Shown in pieces: positions 42,760 to 53,100 of a DNA stretch of 64,000 nucleotides. A program made the position numbers and the translations under genes. The notes below the pieces were generated by a model. It worked only from the letters and a program-made list of their open reading frames with translations, searched no databases and was not told the origin of the DNA. Every line of letters starts with the position of its first letter. Position 1 is the stretch's first letter. The stretch is from Setophaga petechia (lineage: Eukaryota > Chordata > Aves > Passeriformes > Parulidae): contig JANCRA010000164.1 in the NCBI GenBank assembly GCA_024362935.1, positions 434,001 to 498,000 of the forward strand. Direction: 5' to 3'.

Positions 42760-43175
42760 CAAACCAATGCTACCTCCCTCACTTTGAGTGGCCTGCTCTC
42801 AGACATAGAGACCATCAGACATGCCACCTTGCAGAACAGCGATAGAGTTTTTACTCTGGGCACATGGGCATGGCTGTGTAGACTCTGAGGGATGTGTTGC
42901 ATGAACCTTTACAGGCACAGCGAGTCAATCCACAAGAGCATTCAGGTACTGAAGGAAGGGTTAAAGAAGCTTCAAGTGGAAAACAAAGACTGGTTCAATA
43001 AACTCTTCCAATCCAAGCGACTAAAAGGTGGGATGATATCTAGCTACAACAGGACTATTAATTCTCTCAGTGGTGTTTGTTGTATTGTTAAATGTCCCAT
43101 GTTTGTTTGGATGCTTTTAGAAAGTCTTAAAAAATTTTTTCAGTTCCATCTTTGTTGTAAAACAGAAAAGGGGAA
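42760..43175 (+). pseudogene. env transmembrane-subunit remnant, right arm
   Basis: TLSGLLSDIETIRHATLQN, then the cysteine loop with the one-base loss shared with the left copy, then GMCCMNLYRHSESIHKSI, and a degraded membrane-spanning and tail region ending near KIPNTG. It follows gag directly with no pol between. Confidence 0.7.
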
Positions 43176-43189
43176 GATACCCAACACAG

Positions 43190-43600
43190 GCTCCTCATGG
43201 ACTCCTTGGAGGAGAGAACTGGAGACCAGGATAGCACAAAAACCTCTCAGACACTCAGTGTGGGAAGAAAAATCCTTAAAAGTACCTAAAAGTATTCTTA
43301 AATCCATAAAGTACCTTAAAAACCTTGAGTATCTCAAAGTATTAATGAGCCCCACTGACTTTCAGTACAAAGCTCTCCAGGGACTCGTTAAAGCAGATAA
43401 TTGGGGCCATGATTGCACAAACCTCTTGCAGAGTCTGGATAAAAAGGGGAACACCAAGTACCTTAAAATAACTGAAGTACCCTGAAGTATTAATGAGCCC
43501 CACTGAGTGTTGTTACTGACAAAGCCTCTCCAGGGACTAATTAGAGCAGATAATTGGAGGCCATGATTGCACAAACCTCTCAGAGACTCCAAGGCAAAAT
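43190..43600 (+). repeat. Tandem repeat of about 150-170 bp, right arm
   Basis: ATTGCACAAACCTCT recurs at about 43,410 and 43,565, with a diverged copy near 43,230. Each unit has TTAATGAGCCCCACTGA and CTCTCCAGGGACT. Partner of 21,456-21,850. Confidence 0.8.
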
Positions 43601-44342
43601 CAAAACTCGAAATCCTTTGAAAAACCAGCACAGAGGCTCTCGGCCCAGAGGCAGCTCCTGGCAAGGGCAGTGCTGCAGAGAGACAGCTCTGGCCAGGAGC
43701 AGCTCCTGTGCACAGCCCAGCAGGGCTGGGGCACTGCCTGCAGCCACCCCGGGCACAGCACAGAGGCACAGAGGGGTTAATCTCAGCCTGGGCTGGGAGC
43801 ACAGAGCAGAGCTCACTCAGGGCTCACTAGAGCACAAATCATACCAGGTTTGAAGCAGTCATTCCCTGGCTGTGGGAAGAGAAGCTGCAGTTCCTGCAGG
43901 GATCTCCTGGAGCTGGCACATCCCACAGCTTTCAGGACCTTTCAGGAGGACTCTCAGAGCTGCTCCAGGGCAGGGCTGCGGCCCTAGGGCAGGGCTGGCT
44001 TTCCCTGCTGCCCCAGCCCAGGCACAGCCCAAGGCAGCTCCTGTTGCCCGGCTCTGCTGCAGGGCTGAGCAGCCGGGGCTGCAGCCAGGGGTGCCCAGGG
44101 CTGTCCTGCAGAGCAGGGTCCTGCAGCCCAGGGCGCTGTGCTGGGGCAGGGACTCTGCTGCCTGCCAGGGACAGCTCTCAGCCAGCCCTGGCAGCTGCTC
44201 CCAGCGCTGGGGAGAAGCTCTGGGGGGAAGGAGCTGCCCTGAGCAGGGCAGGGGCTGCTGCTGAGAGGGCCTGGGTGGGGCAGGGCTGCTCCCAGCTCCA
44301 GACCAGCCTGGGCACAGCTCCGGAGGGCACTTCCCTAAGAAG
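43600..44342 (+). other. OR3 upstream segment with candidate 5' UTR exon
   Basis: GC-rich, partner of 20,410-20,930 in the left arm (GCTGCAGCCAGGGGTGCCC step near 44,080). It ends in a donor-like CCTAAGAAG/GTAAGCCTGG at about 44,342. With the acceptor at 46,480 this could be a non-coding leader exon of OR3 with an intron of about 2.1 kb. Inference only. Confidence 0.4.
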
Positions 44343-46480
44343 GTAAGCCTGGGATTGCTGTAAAGATCAGGAGCTTTCCTGAGAGTGATTTCAATTTCCT
44401 GCTTGGAGAGGGATGGGAAAGTTGGGGTGATGACAAAAAGATTTGTGCATTTTATATATTTTTCATATATTCATAGTTCTGTATATTTCTTTTATATAGT
44501 TATAAATCTACAGTCCTTACTTAACACTAATAAATTCCGCATTAACTACATTAAACTAATATTATATACTTAAATAACTATAATCCTTAATTAACTCTAC
44601 TACATTTCCTAACCTTTCTCTTAGATTTTAAAACAACAAGCTCATTGTCTAAATACCTTCCTGAATTACTATCTTATTATCAGGCTTATTATCAAATAGT
44701 CTTCTTATCAGGAAGAGAACCTACAAGAACACTTTCTTTATTGACCAGAATATGAGCAGTCATAACAAAGAGTGAAGGCAAAGAAGCCTTTGGACCTACT
44801 CCAACAGGTTGAGCCAGGGGTGTGTAACTGAGGCAACTGAATCTCCTATTGGATGTTTCTGTTAAAAATCCTAATTATTCAACCTTAATAAATTGTTAAA
44901 ATCAGGCCTGAGGTGTGTCCCATCCCCACTGGGACACCTGGAAGCTTCCAATTAATGTCTTGTTTTTCCTTTACTGTTCTAATGCTGTTGCAAGGGGTTT
45001 TCTTTTCTCTTTTGATTATAGACAGCAGGGGGATGAGAGAAGCAGAACAGGAATTGTAATCCCAGAATCCCAGAACATTCTGAGTTGAAAGGGACACATA
45101 GGATCACCAAAGGAATGTTTGAACATTTACAGAGACTCCAGAACTGTAACTTTGGGTGCTCAGTCTCTGCTGGGAGCCTCCCAAAGAGCCCTCAGCCACT
45201 CCTCAGCCCTGGACAGCAGCAGCATCACCTCTGCAGGGCCCAGCAGGGCTCTCCTGAGCTGCCCTTGCCCAGCTGCACACAGAGCCTGCCCCAGCCAGGG
45301 CCCTGCACACAGGCAGGTTCCTGTAGGGCCAGGCCAGGGCTCACAGGCTGGGATGGGCTCTGTGAGCGCTGGCAGGGACAAGGCTCCTCTCAGCAGGGAA
45401 TGTCCAGGCCCAGGGAGATGCTCAGGGAAGGAGAGGGGGCTGAAGAGAGCAGTGCTGGGGGCAGGAGGGCACTGTTGGTGTGTGGGAGGTGCCGGGCACA
45501 GCTGGGCACGGGAACACTGCCCTGAGTGCCCAGCTGTCTCTGCCCTGCCCTCTCAGGCACAGCACCACAACATCTTCTCTTGGTTCTGCCGTGCCCTGAT
45601 ATTGTCACTGTTAGCTGCTGCTCTCAGGGAGGCTCTGGCACTTGCAGCAGCTGAGTCAGGCACTGCCCTTGACATTCCTGCCAGGCAGGGCTGTCCATGG
45701 GAATGGGGTGTCCAAGCTTCCCTGGCACCTGTGAGGCTGTGGGCAAAGCAGTGCATGGGAAAAGGGAATGAGCTGAGCCCCCTCCCTGAGATCCCATCAT
45801 GGGCACAGCCAGGGACCGCCTTGCTGTGCCCTTCCAAGCTCTGAGCTGCCCTCCTGGGTGCAGATCTGTACCTGGATCTCTTGGTAGTTCCAGTCTCTTG
45901 GAGTATCCCAGGGTGACCCTGGAATGTGATTGTGCTCTGATTGCAGCCAAAAGTGAAAAGCCAGGGTAGGTGGGAATAAGCCCATCCAGCCCCTCACCTT
46001 CCCTCAGCCACAGGGAATCCTTTGCCTCTCCCATCTCTCAGTGGTAAACTCTGAGTGCAGCAGAATTGCTGGGGATTTCTGACCTCAAAGAGCCAGGAAT
46101 GATGTGTGGGTAGGAAAACAATTCCTAAAACCAAATCCTGACATAATTTAGAAGTGGGAGTGCAGATACTACCAAGCCTATCTGCATTAGGAGTGATTCC
46201 ATTGACAAATCCTGAATATGCAGCCTTGTCCCTCTGCCACATGGCCACAAACCCAGGGCAGTGGGGCAGGGGTGGCTCCTCGAGAGCCCCCACGCACAGG
46301 CCTGGCTGCCCCTGGCACACTCAGCCAGCACAACTGGAGCTCAGGCAGGGACCTGGGTAAAGATTTTCCCACAGCAGGAAAAAGGCTGGGTGAGTCCAGT
46401 GGGACAGTCTGCAGGGAATGGCCCAGGTTTCTCTCAAAGCAGCCTCTCCTGACTTGTCACTGTCCTTTCTCCATGAACAG
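44343..46480. other. Right-arm-specific sequence of about 2.1 kb
   Basis: No counterpart between OR2 and its upstream segment in the left arm, where the distance is about 0.6 kb. The part 44,420-44,720 is very AT-rich. A CR1-tail-like CCCAGAATCCCAGAACATTC step is at about 45,060. The part 45,160-45,560 is GC-rich with open frames on both strands that look compositional. No gene recognised. Confidence 0.5.
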
Positions 46481-46503
46481 GTCTCCATGTGCAGCCCCAG
46501 CAA

Positions 46504-47436
46504 ATGTCCAACAGCAGCTCCATCAGGCACTTCCTCCTGCTGGCATTGGCAGACACGCGGCAGCTGCAGCTCCTGCACTTCTGCCTCTTGCTGGGCATCT
46601 CCCTGGCTGCCCTCCTGGGCAACGGCCTCATCATCAGCGCCGTAGCCTGCGGCCACCACCTGCACACGCCCATGTTCTTCTTCCTGCTCAACCTGGCCCT
46701 CAGCGACCTGGGCTCCATCTGCACCACTGTCCCCAAAGCCATGCACAATTCTCTCTGGGACACCAGGGACATCTCCTACACAGGATGTGCTGCACAGCTC
46801 TTTTTCTTTCTGTTCTTTACTGGAGCAGAGTTTTTCCTCCTGACCATCATGTGCTATGACCGCTACGTGTCCATCTGCAAACCCCTGCACTACGGGACCC
46901 TCCTGGGCAGCAGAGCTTGTGCCCATATGGCAGCAGCTGCCTGGGCCAGTGGCTTTCTCAATGCTCTTGTGCACACAGCCAATACATTTTCCCTGCCCCT
47001 TTGCCATGGCAATGTCCTGGGCCAGTTCTTCTGTGAAATCCCCCAGATTCTCAAGCTCTCCTGCTCCAAATCCTGCCTCAGGGAACTTGGGCTGCTTCCA
47101 ATTTCCTTCTGTTTGGGATTTGTTTGTTTTGTGTTCATTGTTTTCTCCTATGTGCAGATCTTCAGGGTCGTGCTGAGGATCCCCTCTGAGCAGGGACGGC
47201 ACAAAGCCTTTTCCACCTGCCTCCCTCACCTGGCTGTGGTGTCTCCGTTCTTGAGCACGGTTATGTTTTACTACCTGAAGCCCCCCTCCATGTCCTCCCC
47301 ATCCCTGGATCTGGCCCTGTCAGTTCTGTACTCGGTGGTGCCTCCAGCCCTGAACCCCCTCATCTACAGCCTGAGGAACCAGGAGCTCAAGGCTGCAGTG
47401 TGGAGGCTGATGACAGGATGGTTTCAGAAACATTAA
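46504..47436 (+). CDS. Olfactory receptor, OR14-like (OR3), full length
   Basis: Intact 310-codon odorant receptor. The ATG of MSNSSS at 46,504 is chosen over the in-frame GTG at 46,489 because OR2 shares it and a splice acceptor (CTCCATGAACAG) ends at 46,480. Residue 3 is in an NSS glycosylation site. TM landmarks are HTPMFFFLLNLALSDLG, MCYDRYVSICKPLHY, KAFSTCLPHL and NPLIYSLRNQELK; the tail ends GWFQKH. Through TM2 it is nearly identical to OR1, and its whole 3' flank also matches OR1 better than OR2 does, although OR2 is its palindrome partner. Differences from both are concentrated in TM3 (LFFFLFFTGAEFF), TM5 (GLLPISFCLGFVC) and TM6/ECL3 (SPFLSTVMFYYL). ATTAAA at 47,468-47,473 may be its poly(A) signal. 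Confidence 0.95.
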   Translation: MSNSSSIRHFLLLALADTRQLQLLHFCLLLGISLAALLGNGLIISAVACGHHLHTPMFFFLLNLALSDLGSICTTVPKAMHNSLWDTRDISYTGCAAQLFFFLFFTGAEFFLLTIMCYDRYVSICKPLHYGTLLGSRACAHMAAAAWASGFLNALVHTANTFSLPLCHGNVLGQFFCEIPQILKLSCSKSCLRELGLLPISFCLGFVCFVFIVFSYVQIFRVVLRIPSEQGRHKAFSTCLPHLAVVSPFLSTVMFYYLKPPSMSSPSLDLALSVLYSVVPPALNPLIYSLRNQELKAAVWRLMTGWFQKH

Positions 47437-49010
47437 ACTGCTGGCCAATTTCTGCAAATCACTTGTAATTAAATAGTCTTTGATACTTCTTGTTTCTTTC
47501 ATTTTGGAGGTTTTTTATGTTTGCATTATTTTTTCATATTGTCCACCAAAAAATATGTCATTGTTGTGTTATTTCTCATTTTGCTTCTCTGTACCTTCCA
47601 TGTGGCCACAAAATATGTCCATGAGGGGTTTAACTCTTGGTGGCTTTAAAGGAACTAAAGGATGTCCCAGCAGAGTTTTCTGCAGAGATGCCCTTTAGTT
47701 GCCTTCCCTGCAGCTGCAGCAGCAATGTCTGTGTGCAGAGCTGGGGCAGATCAGTGCTGGCCCAGCAGCTGTGCCCAGCAGCAGCAGCAGCACTTGGTGT
47801 TGCCAGTGCTGCTGCCATGGCCCTGCCCCACTGCCCTGGTGGCCCTGGTGTTGCTGCAGTGCCTGAGTGCTCTCGGGGCCGGGCACAGCCCTGGGGGTGG
47901 CAGTGCCGGGGCTGCAGCAGGGACAGGCCATGGGCACTGCTGGGGCAGCGCTGACGCCTCAGGCCAGGCCCTGGGGGCTCCAGGCTCCTTGCCCAGGCTC
48001 TCTCAAGAACACGGCCAGGCCAATGCTCAGCACAGAAAACCCCCGTCAGCAGCCCCAGGCTAGCCGTGGGCAGGCTGGGGGCAAACAGCATGGCTGGGGC
48101 TCTGCAAGGGCCCTGGGGCACACGGGAAGGAGCAGCAGAGCAGGGGCTGATCCATCCCCAGTGCGCTGCACAGCCCAGGGCAGCGTCCCAGAGCGTCCTG
48201 ATGGAGCTACCAACAACATCCCCCCTCTGCAGCACTGGCCTCTCCCCCAGCTCACACAGGTGCCCCATCCTTGCAGGCACAGACACGGCAGCACTGGCTC
48301 AGCAGCCCCTGTTTGCATTGCACACAGCAGGCAGGAGCACCCCCATGCTGGTGCTGTGGGGACATGAACCTGAGGGAGCACAAATGCCATCAGCCCCTGG
48401 GGCCAGCAAGGGCTGGGGGACACCAGGGAAAGCACTCAGCTTTGTCCTGGCCTCTGCACTCAGCCAGAAAGTTTGTTCCCATCAGCTGGGAGTTTCCTGT
48501 GCCTCTGCAGACGCTGTTGCTCAGAGCCAGGGCTGCCTGGCAGCCACCCCCAAACTTCCCTCACCATTTCCTTTGCTTCACTTTTGCTTTCTTTACTCTT
48601 CCCTTGAACAAATTTCTTCCTGTTGCCCATCCCTGTCCCCTCTCCTGCAAACAGCCCATCCCTGTTTGCCCTTTCCTCTCTGGCCCCACTCCCCATTGCA
48701 GTTCCTGACTTGGCACCATGGGAATGTCCCTTGGGCAGCAGGATCATCCTCCAAGTGCTGCAGGAATTGTCTGCAGGCTCCTGCAGTGCCTGCTGCTGCT
48801 CCCTTGCCAGAGGCACCCCAGGCCAGGGGGGCACATCTGGGCTGCTGTGTCTGCCTCTGGGGCTCCCTGTTCTGGGCAGTGAGGAGGAGCTGCAGAGGCT
48901 CTGCAGGACTGACAGGATGGGCTTTGGGGCTGGCAGGAGAAGCTGAGGGACCTGGGCTGCTGGAGCTGCTGAAGAGGAGGCCCAGGGCTCATCCTGCACC
49001 TGCTGCAAGG
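47437..49010 (+). repeat. OR 3' flank module, copy 3
   Basis: Same content and order as 898-2,490. The long GTG-started frame at 48,066-49,085 matches 1,546-2,565 in length and frame, as expected for a recent duplication; composition is low-complexity and I do not call it. Confidence 0.7.
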
Positions 49011-49475
49011 GTGGTTTCAGAGAATCCCAGAATCAGCAAGGTTGGAAAAGACCTTGGAAATCATCAGGTCCAACCTGTGCCCTGATGCTTCCTTGTCTCA
49101 CCTGGGCCTCCTCTTCGCCAGGATAAACAATGCCAGCTCCCTCACCCACTCCTCACAGGACTTGTGTTCCTGACCCCTCCCCAGCCTTGTTTCCCTTCTC
49201 TGGACACGCTCCAGCCCCTCCATGTCCTTCCTAAATTGGGGGGGCCCCAAAATAGGACACAGCACTGGAGGTGCTGCCCAACCAGTGCTGAGCACAGGGG
49301 AAGAATCACTGCCCTGCTCCTGCTGGCCACACCATTCCTGATCCAGGCCAGGAGCCATTGGCCTTCTTGGCCACCTGGGCACACTGCTGCCTCATGTCCA
49401 GCCTGCTGTCCATCAGTCCCTGTAGGTCCCTTTCTGCCTGGCTGCTCTCCAGCCCCTCTGGCACCTTCTTGAAGG
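49010..49475 (-). mobile_element. CR1 LINE 3' fragment at outer edge of palindrome II, right arm
   Basis: Same piece as 2,490-3,110 and the inverse of 17,625-17,866. It is cut near 49,475 by the start of the next tandem array. Confidence 0.85.
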
Positions 49476-49509
49476 AGGGAGGCAGGGAGGGAATGGGTCC
49501 AAATCCAGT

Positions 49510-51240
49510 CCTTCCTGAAATGTGGTGTTTGCTGGCACTGCCAGTTCCCAGATCTCTATATTTCCCTATTCTGGCAAAGCCCAAGTGCAGCAATTTGCTG
49601 GCAAAGAAAGCCCAAACCAGGCCAATACCTGGTGCCGACACCAACCTGATCTCATGTTTGCTGACACCGCCAGTGCCCAGATCTGGAATTTTTCAGATGC
49701 CTGCACAGCATAATTCCAGCAATTTGCTGTCACAGAATATTAGCATCTGGCAATTTCTTTGTTCCCACACAACCCAAATGCAGCAATTTTCAGGCAAAGA
49801 AAGACAGAACCCGGCAGCTTCCCAGTCCTGCCACCAGCACCACCCAGGTCTGGTGCTTGCTGCGCAAGTGCCCAGATCCAGAAATTTCCCAGGGCTGACA
49901 CAGCCCAAGTCCAGCAATTTGCTGGCCCAGAAAGCCAAAATCCAGCAATTTCCTGATGCCAATAGAGGTTCCCAGACCTGGTGTTGGCTGCCACTGCCAG
50001 TGCTCAGATCTGGATATTGCCCTGTTCTGGCAGAGCCAAGTCCAGCAATTTTCTGGCAAAGAAAGCCAAAATCTGGCAATTTCCTGCTACCATCACTGGC
50101 AATGCCAAGATCCAGTGTTTGCTGGCACCACCAGTGCCCAGATGCGGGAATTTCCCGGTGCTGGCACAGCCCAAGTCTAGTAATTTTCTGGCAAAGAAAG
50201 CCAAAACCTTGCAAATACCTGGTGCTGGCCCCACCCAGATCTGGCCAGTGCTCAGATTTGGCAGTTTCCCAGTGGCAACACAGCCCAAGTCCAACAGTTT
50301 GCTGGCGCAGAAAGAAAAAACCTGGCAATTTTCTGGTGATAGCACCAGCACCGCCCAGATCTGCGGTTAGCTGGCACCGCCAGTGCCCAGATCTGGCAAT
50401 TTCCCTGCGCCAGCACAACCCAAATGCAGCAATTGTCTGGCAAAGAAAGCCAAACCCCAGCACTGTCCAGATCTGGTGTGCTGGAGTTGGTTCAAAAGAA
50501 GAGGGAGACCTCAGCTTAAGGCCGTGGGAAAACCCTCTTTAGCTGGAGTCAGCAGGAGCTCCCACCCATAATCCTCTTGTTCAGTTATGCAGATTGTTAC
50601 TAGAAAGTTCTGAGTTCTCTTTGTTATCATTGGTTACTTAATACTGCAAAAATTTTTATATTCTTAATCTCTTGGATCCTTCCCTCAGATCCCACCTTAA
50701 CCCCTCCACATAAATAAATGTATAAATACTCCTGCTAGACCCTGGACCCAGGCTTTTTTCTGCTTTGCTCTCTGTACTGTGCACACCATCCTGTTTGTTG
50801 TGTTTGCCTTCATTAAAGTTCTGTTTCCAGAGCACCAGATGAAAGCAGTCTCTGTAAAGTGGCCAGAGCTGGTTCTCAGGGAAACCACTGGTCAACGGTC
50901 CGGATGAGGACCAGAAGGTTTCACGGGTGTTTGCTGGCACTGCCAGGGCCCAGATCTGGAAATTTCCCAATTCTGACACAGCCCAAGTGCAGCAATTTAC
51001 TGGCACAGAAATCCAAAACCCGGCAACTTTCTGCTACTGGGTCTGGCACTGCCCACATCTTGTGTTTGCTGCGCCAGTACCCAGATTTGGAAATTTCCCG
51101 GTGCCAGCAGAGCCCAAATCCGGCAGATTTCTGTCACTGGCAATGACACCACCCAGATCTGGTGTTTGCTGGGACCGCCAGTGCCCAGATTTGGAAATTT
51201 CCTGGTGCCTTCACAGCCCAGGTCTAGCAGTTTGGTTTTA
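49510..51240 (+). repeat. Tandem array, unit about 125 bp
   Basis: Units contain GCTGGCACCGCCAGTGCCCA, ATCTGGAAATTTCCC, CACAGCCCAAGTCCAGCAAT and TTGCTGGCAAAGAAAGCC, with varying order and deletions. About ten units to 50,478, then two to three more from 50,926. A solo LTR sits between. The open frames on both strands (for example 49,693-50,463 minus) come from the repeat. Confidence 0.88.
50479..50925 (+). mobile_element. Solo LTR, 447 bp, inside the tandem array
   Basis: Starts TGCTGGAGTTGG and ends near TTTCACG, flanked on both sides by GGTG (50,475-50,478 and 50,926-50,929), a probable 4-bp target duplication. It has TATAAATA at about 50,721 and ATTAAA at 50,812-50,817. Joining the flanks restores the repeat phrase ATCTGGTGTTTGCTGGCAC exactly. 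Confidence 0.8.
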
Positions 51241-51242
51241 GG

Positions 51243-51665
51243 CTAGCTTAGGAAGAGAAGTTCCTCAGACTGTGACTTTCCTTTTTCTTGGAACTGTTTA
51301 AACCTGCTCTGGACTGAAAACCCAGAGATACACCGGCAGCTCACACCTGTGGCCCATCAGGGTCTGGGACGCTGCATTCCAGCACCAGAGGGACTTAGAA
51401 GAGACCAAGTCAGCCAACTGCAACCCACAAAAAGGACTTTCTGATTTTGCCATCTCTTCAGCACTGTGAGAGGTTTTATTTAATATTATTCATTTTTCAT
51501 GCCTGTGAATACTTTACTTGTTAAATAAACTGGGGTTTTTTCACTTTTCTCGAGGGAAGTCTTTTCCTGAACTAGTAGGGGGAAGGGCTGCTTGAACTTG
51601 CTTTCTAGACCAACCCCTTTTGGAGGTTTCCTCCCGAAATTTGCCCTAAGCCAGCACAAACAGTC
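51243..51665 (+). mobile_element. LTR-like element, ERVK-type pattern
   Basis: Contains TTGTTAAATAAACTGGGG (AATAAA at 51,524-51,529), then TTCTCGAGGGAAGTC, AACTAGTAGGGGGA and TTTTGGAGGTTTCCTCCC, a series I associate with passerine ERV LTR ends. Outer edges are approximate. Confidence 0.5.
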
Positions 51666-52190
51666 ATCATGAAAATTTCACCAGTGGCATAATTTCCTGG
51701 TGGCAAATCTTGTTAGAGAAGCTTAACCTTGTTCTGCATGAGAGATTCTTGGGAAAAGCAGACAGGAGAAGATTCCTGGAAAACTGAAACAGCTTTCCTG
51801 AAGTGAAATGAAAATGAAAGAAACAATCCAAGATGTTCTCCTCTATGTATTTCTATGCTCCCCTTTTCCATGTTGCACTGCTTCTCCATCCCAGTAATTC
51901 CAGATGCACCTCACCTCTAAGATCGGTGACTTAGTGATTTTTAGACACTCGGAAATACCGTGAGCCACACACAGTTTTCCTTCCCCTGTTTTTCCTGGAA
52001 GGCAAAACTGGAGATGTAAGTGCAGAGCTGGGATCAGGTAGTAATCCTACCCCAAGGGAAGGTGGCCCAACAGTGTTTGACCCTGAGCAAGGACAATGCA
52101 CAGCAGCAGGCGAGGGGATTGCTGTGCCAGTGTGCAGGAGTCAGGGCTCTGCATCTGGGCTCAAGGCTGCAAAGTTGCCGTGTTTGGACA
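51666..52190. other. Intergenic, upstream of the MROH promoter
   Basis: No gene recognised. Possible far-upstream non-coding exons of the MROH gene cannot be excluded. Confidence 0.4.
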
Positions 52191-53080
52191 GACTCGGGGC
52201 TGTCCCCGGGGCGCGCGGGGCTCGAACGTGGGGCTCGTGGGGTGAGCGGGGAATGGACACCGGGACGAACGGCCCCGGTGCTTCAGTTGCAGCGGCGGCA
52301 CCGTTGGCAGCAGCAGCGGCAGCAGCGGCGGCAGCAGCGGCGGCAGCAGTAGCAGATACAGATACACTTAAACGATCTTTCTCTTTTTCTTTCTCTTCCT
52401 CCATTTCTTTCTCTTTCTGTCCCCTTCCCGCTGTCGGGCACCCTTCTCTCGGGGTCCCTTGCCCGGCGTCCCTCCCCTCTCCCCGCCTCCCTCTCCCCTG
52501 CCGGGCCGGGCCATGCCCCCGGCCCGCCCCCGACCCCGGGAGGGGCTGCCCCCTGCCCAGCCCCGGCCGTCCCGCCGCGGTCTCGCCTCCGCCCGGCTCT
52601 GGCCGTACTGGCGGTGGCGCTGCTGGGCGGGCATCAGTGCCTGGGGCCGGGGCGGCATCGCCGCCCTTCGGCTCCGCCTGGCCCGAGCCCGGCCCCGGCC
52701 CCGAGGCAGACTCCAGTCCCGACCCCGACCCCGGCCCCGGCCTCGGCCCCGGTCTCGGCTCCCCACGGGGCCCGCGGAGGGCACAGGCGGCGCGGCCGCT
52801 CCCGCCGCCTCCGCTGCGGCTTCCCCGGCCCGAGCTCCGCCGCTCGGCAGCGCGGCCGCCGGCCCCGAGCCTCCCGTGCCGCGTTCCGAAGAGCGAACGC
52901 CTGGGCATGGCCGGCCCGGGGCGGCTAAGGGGCGCTCGGGGGCCGTTGCTGGCCCCGGGCCGAGCGCTGACAGTCGCGACCCGCCCGCAGGGAAGGCGCA
53001 GGAGGCCCTGCAGGAGCGGGACCGGCTGGGTTCGCTGCTGGGCCGCGCTTCAGTCACAGACACGGAGCGGAGACCCCCGA
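52190..53080 (+). promoter_or_regulatory. CpG-rich promoter region of the MROH gene
   Basis: Abrupt rise in CpG density compared with all flanking sequence, including a (GCAGCGGCA)n stretch at about 52,305-52,352, a pyrimidine tract at 52,376-52,425 and CCCCGGCCCCGG-type runs at 52,680-52,760. Several frames are open across it (one of 545 codons from 52,073), which is expected of such GC content. The frame that joins the MROH exons is open from 52,513 (ATG) onward, so part of this region could be coding. Confidence 0.7.
52305..52352 (+). repeat. GCAGCGGCA trinucleotide-type repeat
   Basis: Sixteen or so GCN/CAG-like triplets (alanine in one frame, glutamine in another) in the promoter region. 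Confidence 0.85.
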
Positions 53081-53100
53081 GAGTGCCCAAGCTGGCCTGG

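Larger units (their letters stand above)
40900..43175 (+). mobile_element. Endogenous retrovirus remnant, right arm: 5' LTR, PBS, gag, env end
   Basis: Plus-strand partner of 22,100-24,137, with the same order and the same internal deletion of protease, pol and env surface part. It reaches slightly further into env, past the membrane-spanning region, before the tandem repeat begins. Confidence 0.82.

Noticed and set aside
17630..49470. Palindrome as an assembly or read-hairpin artefact
   Set aside because: Arms differ by many substitutions, private LTR, minisatellite and satellite lengths, and independent mutations in the primer-binding sites.
49693..50463. 256- and 394-codon frames in the array at 49,358-50,542
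   Set aside because: Translations of the 125-bp tandem repeat, open on both strands.
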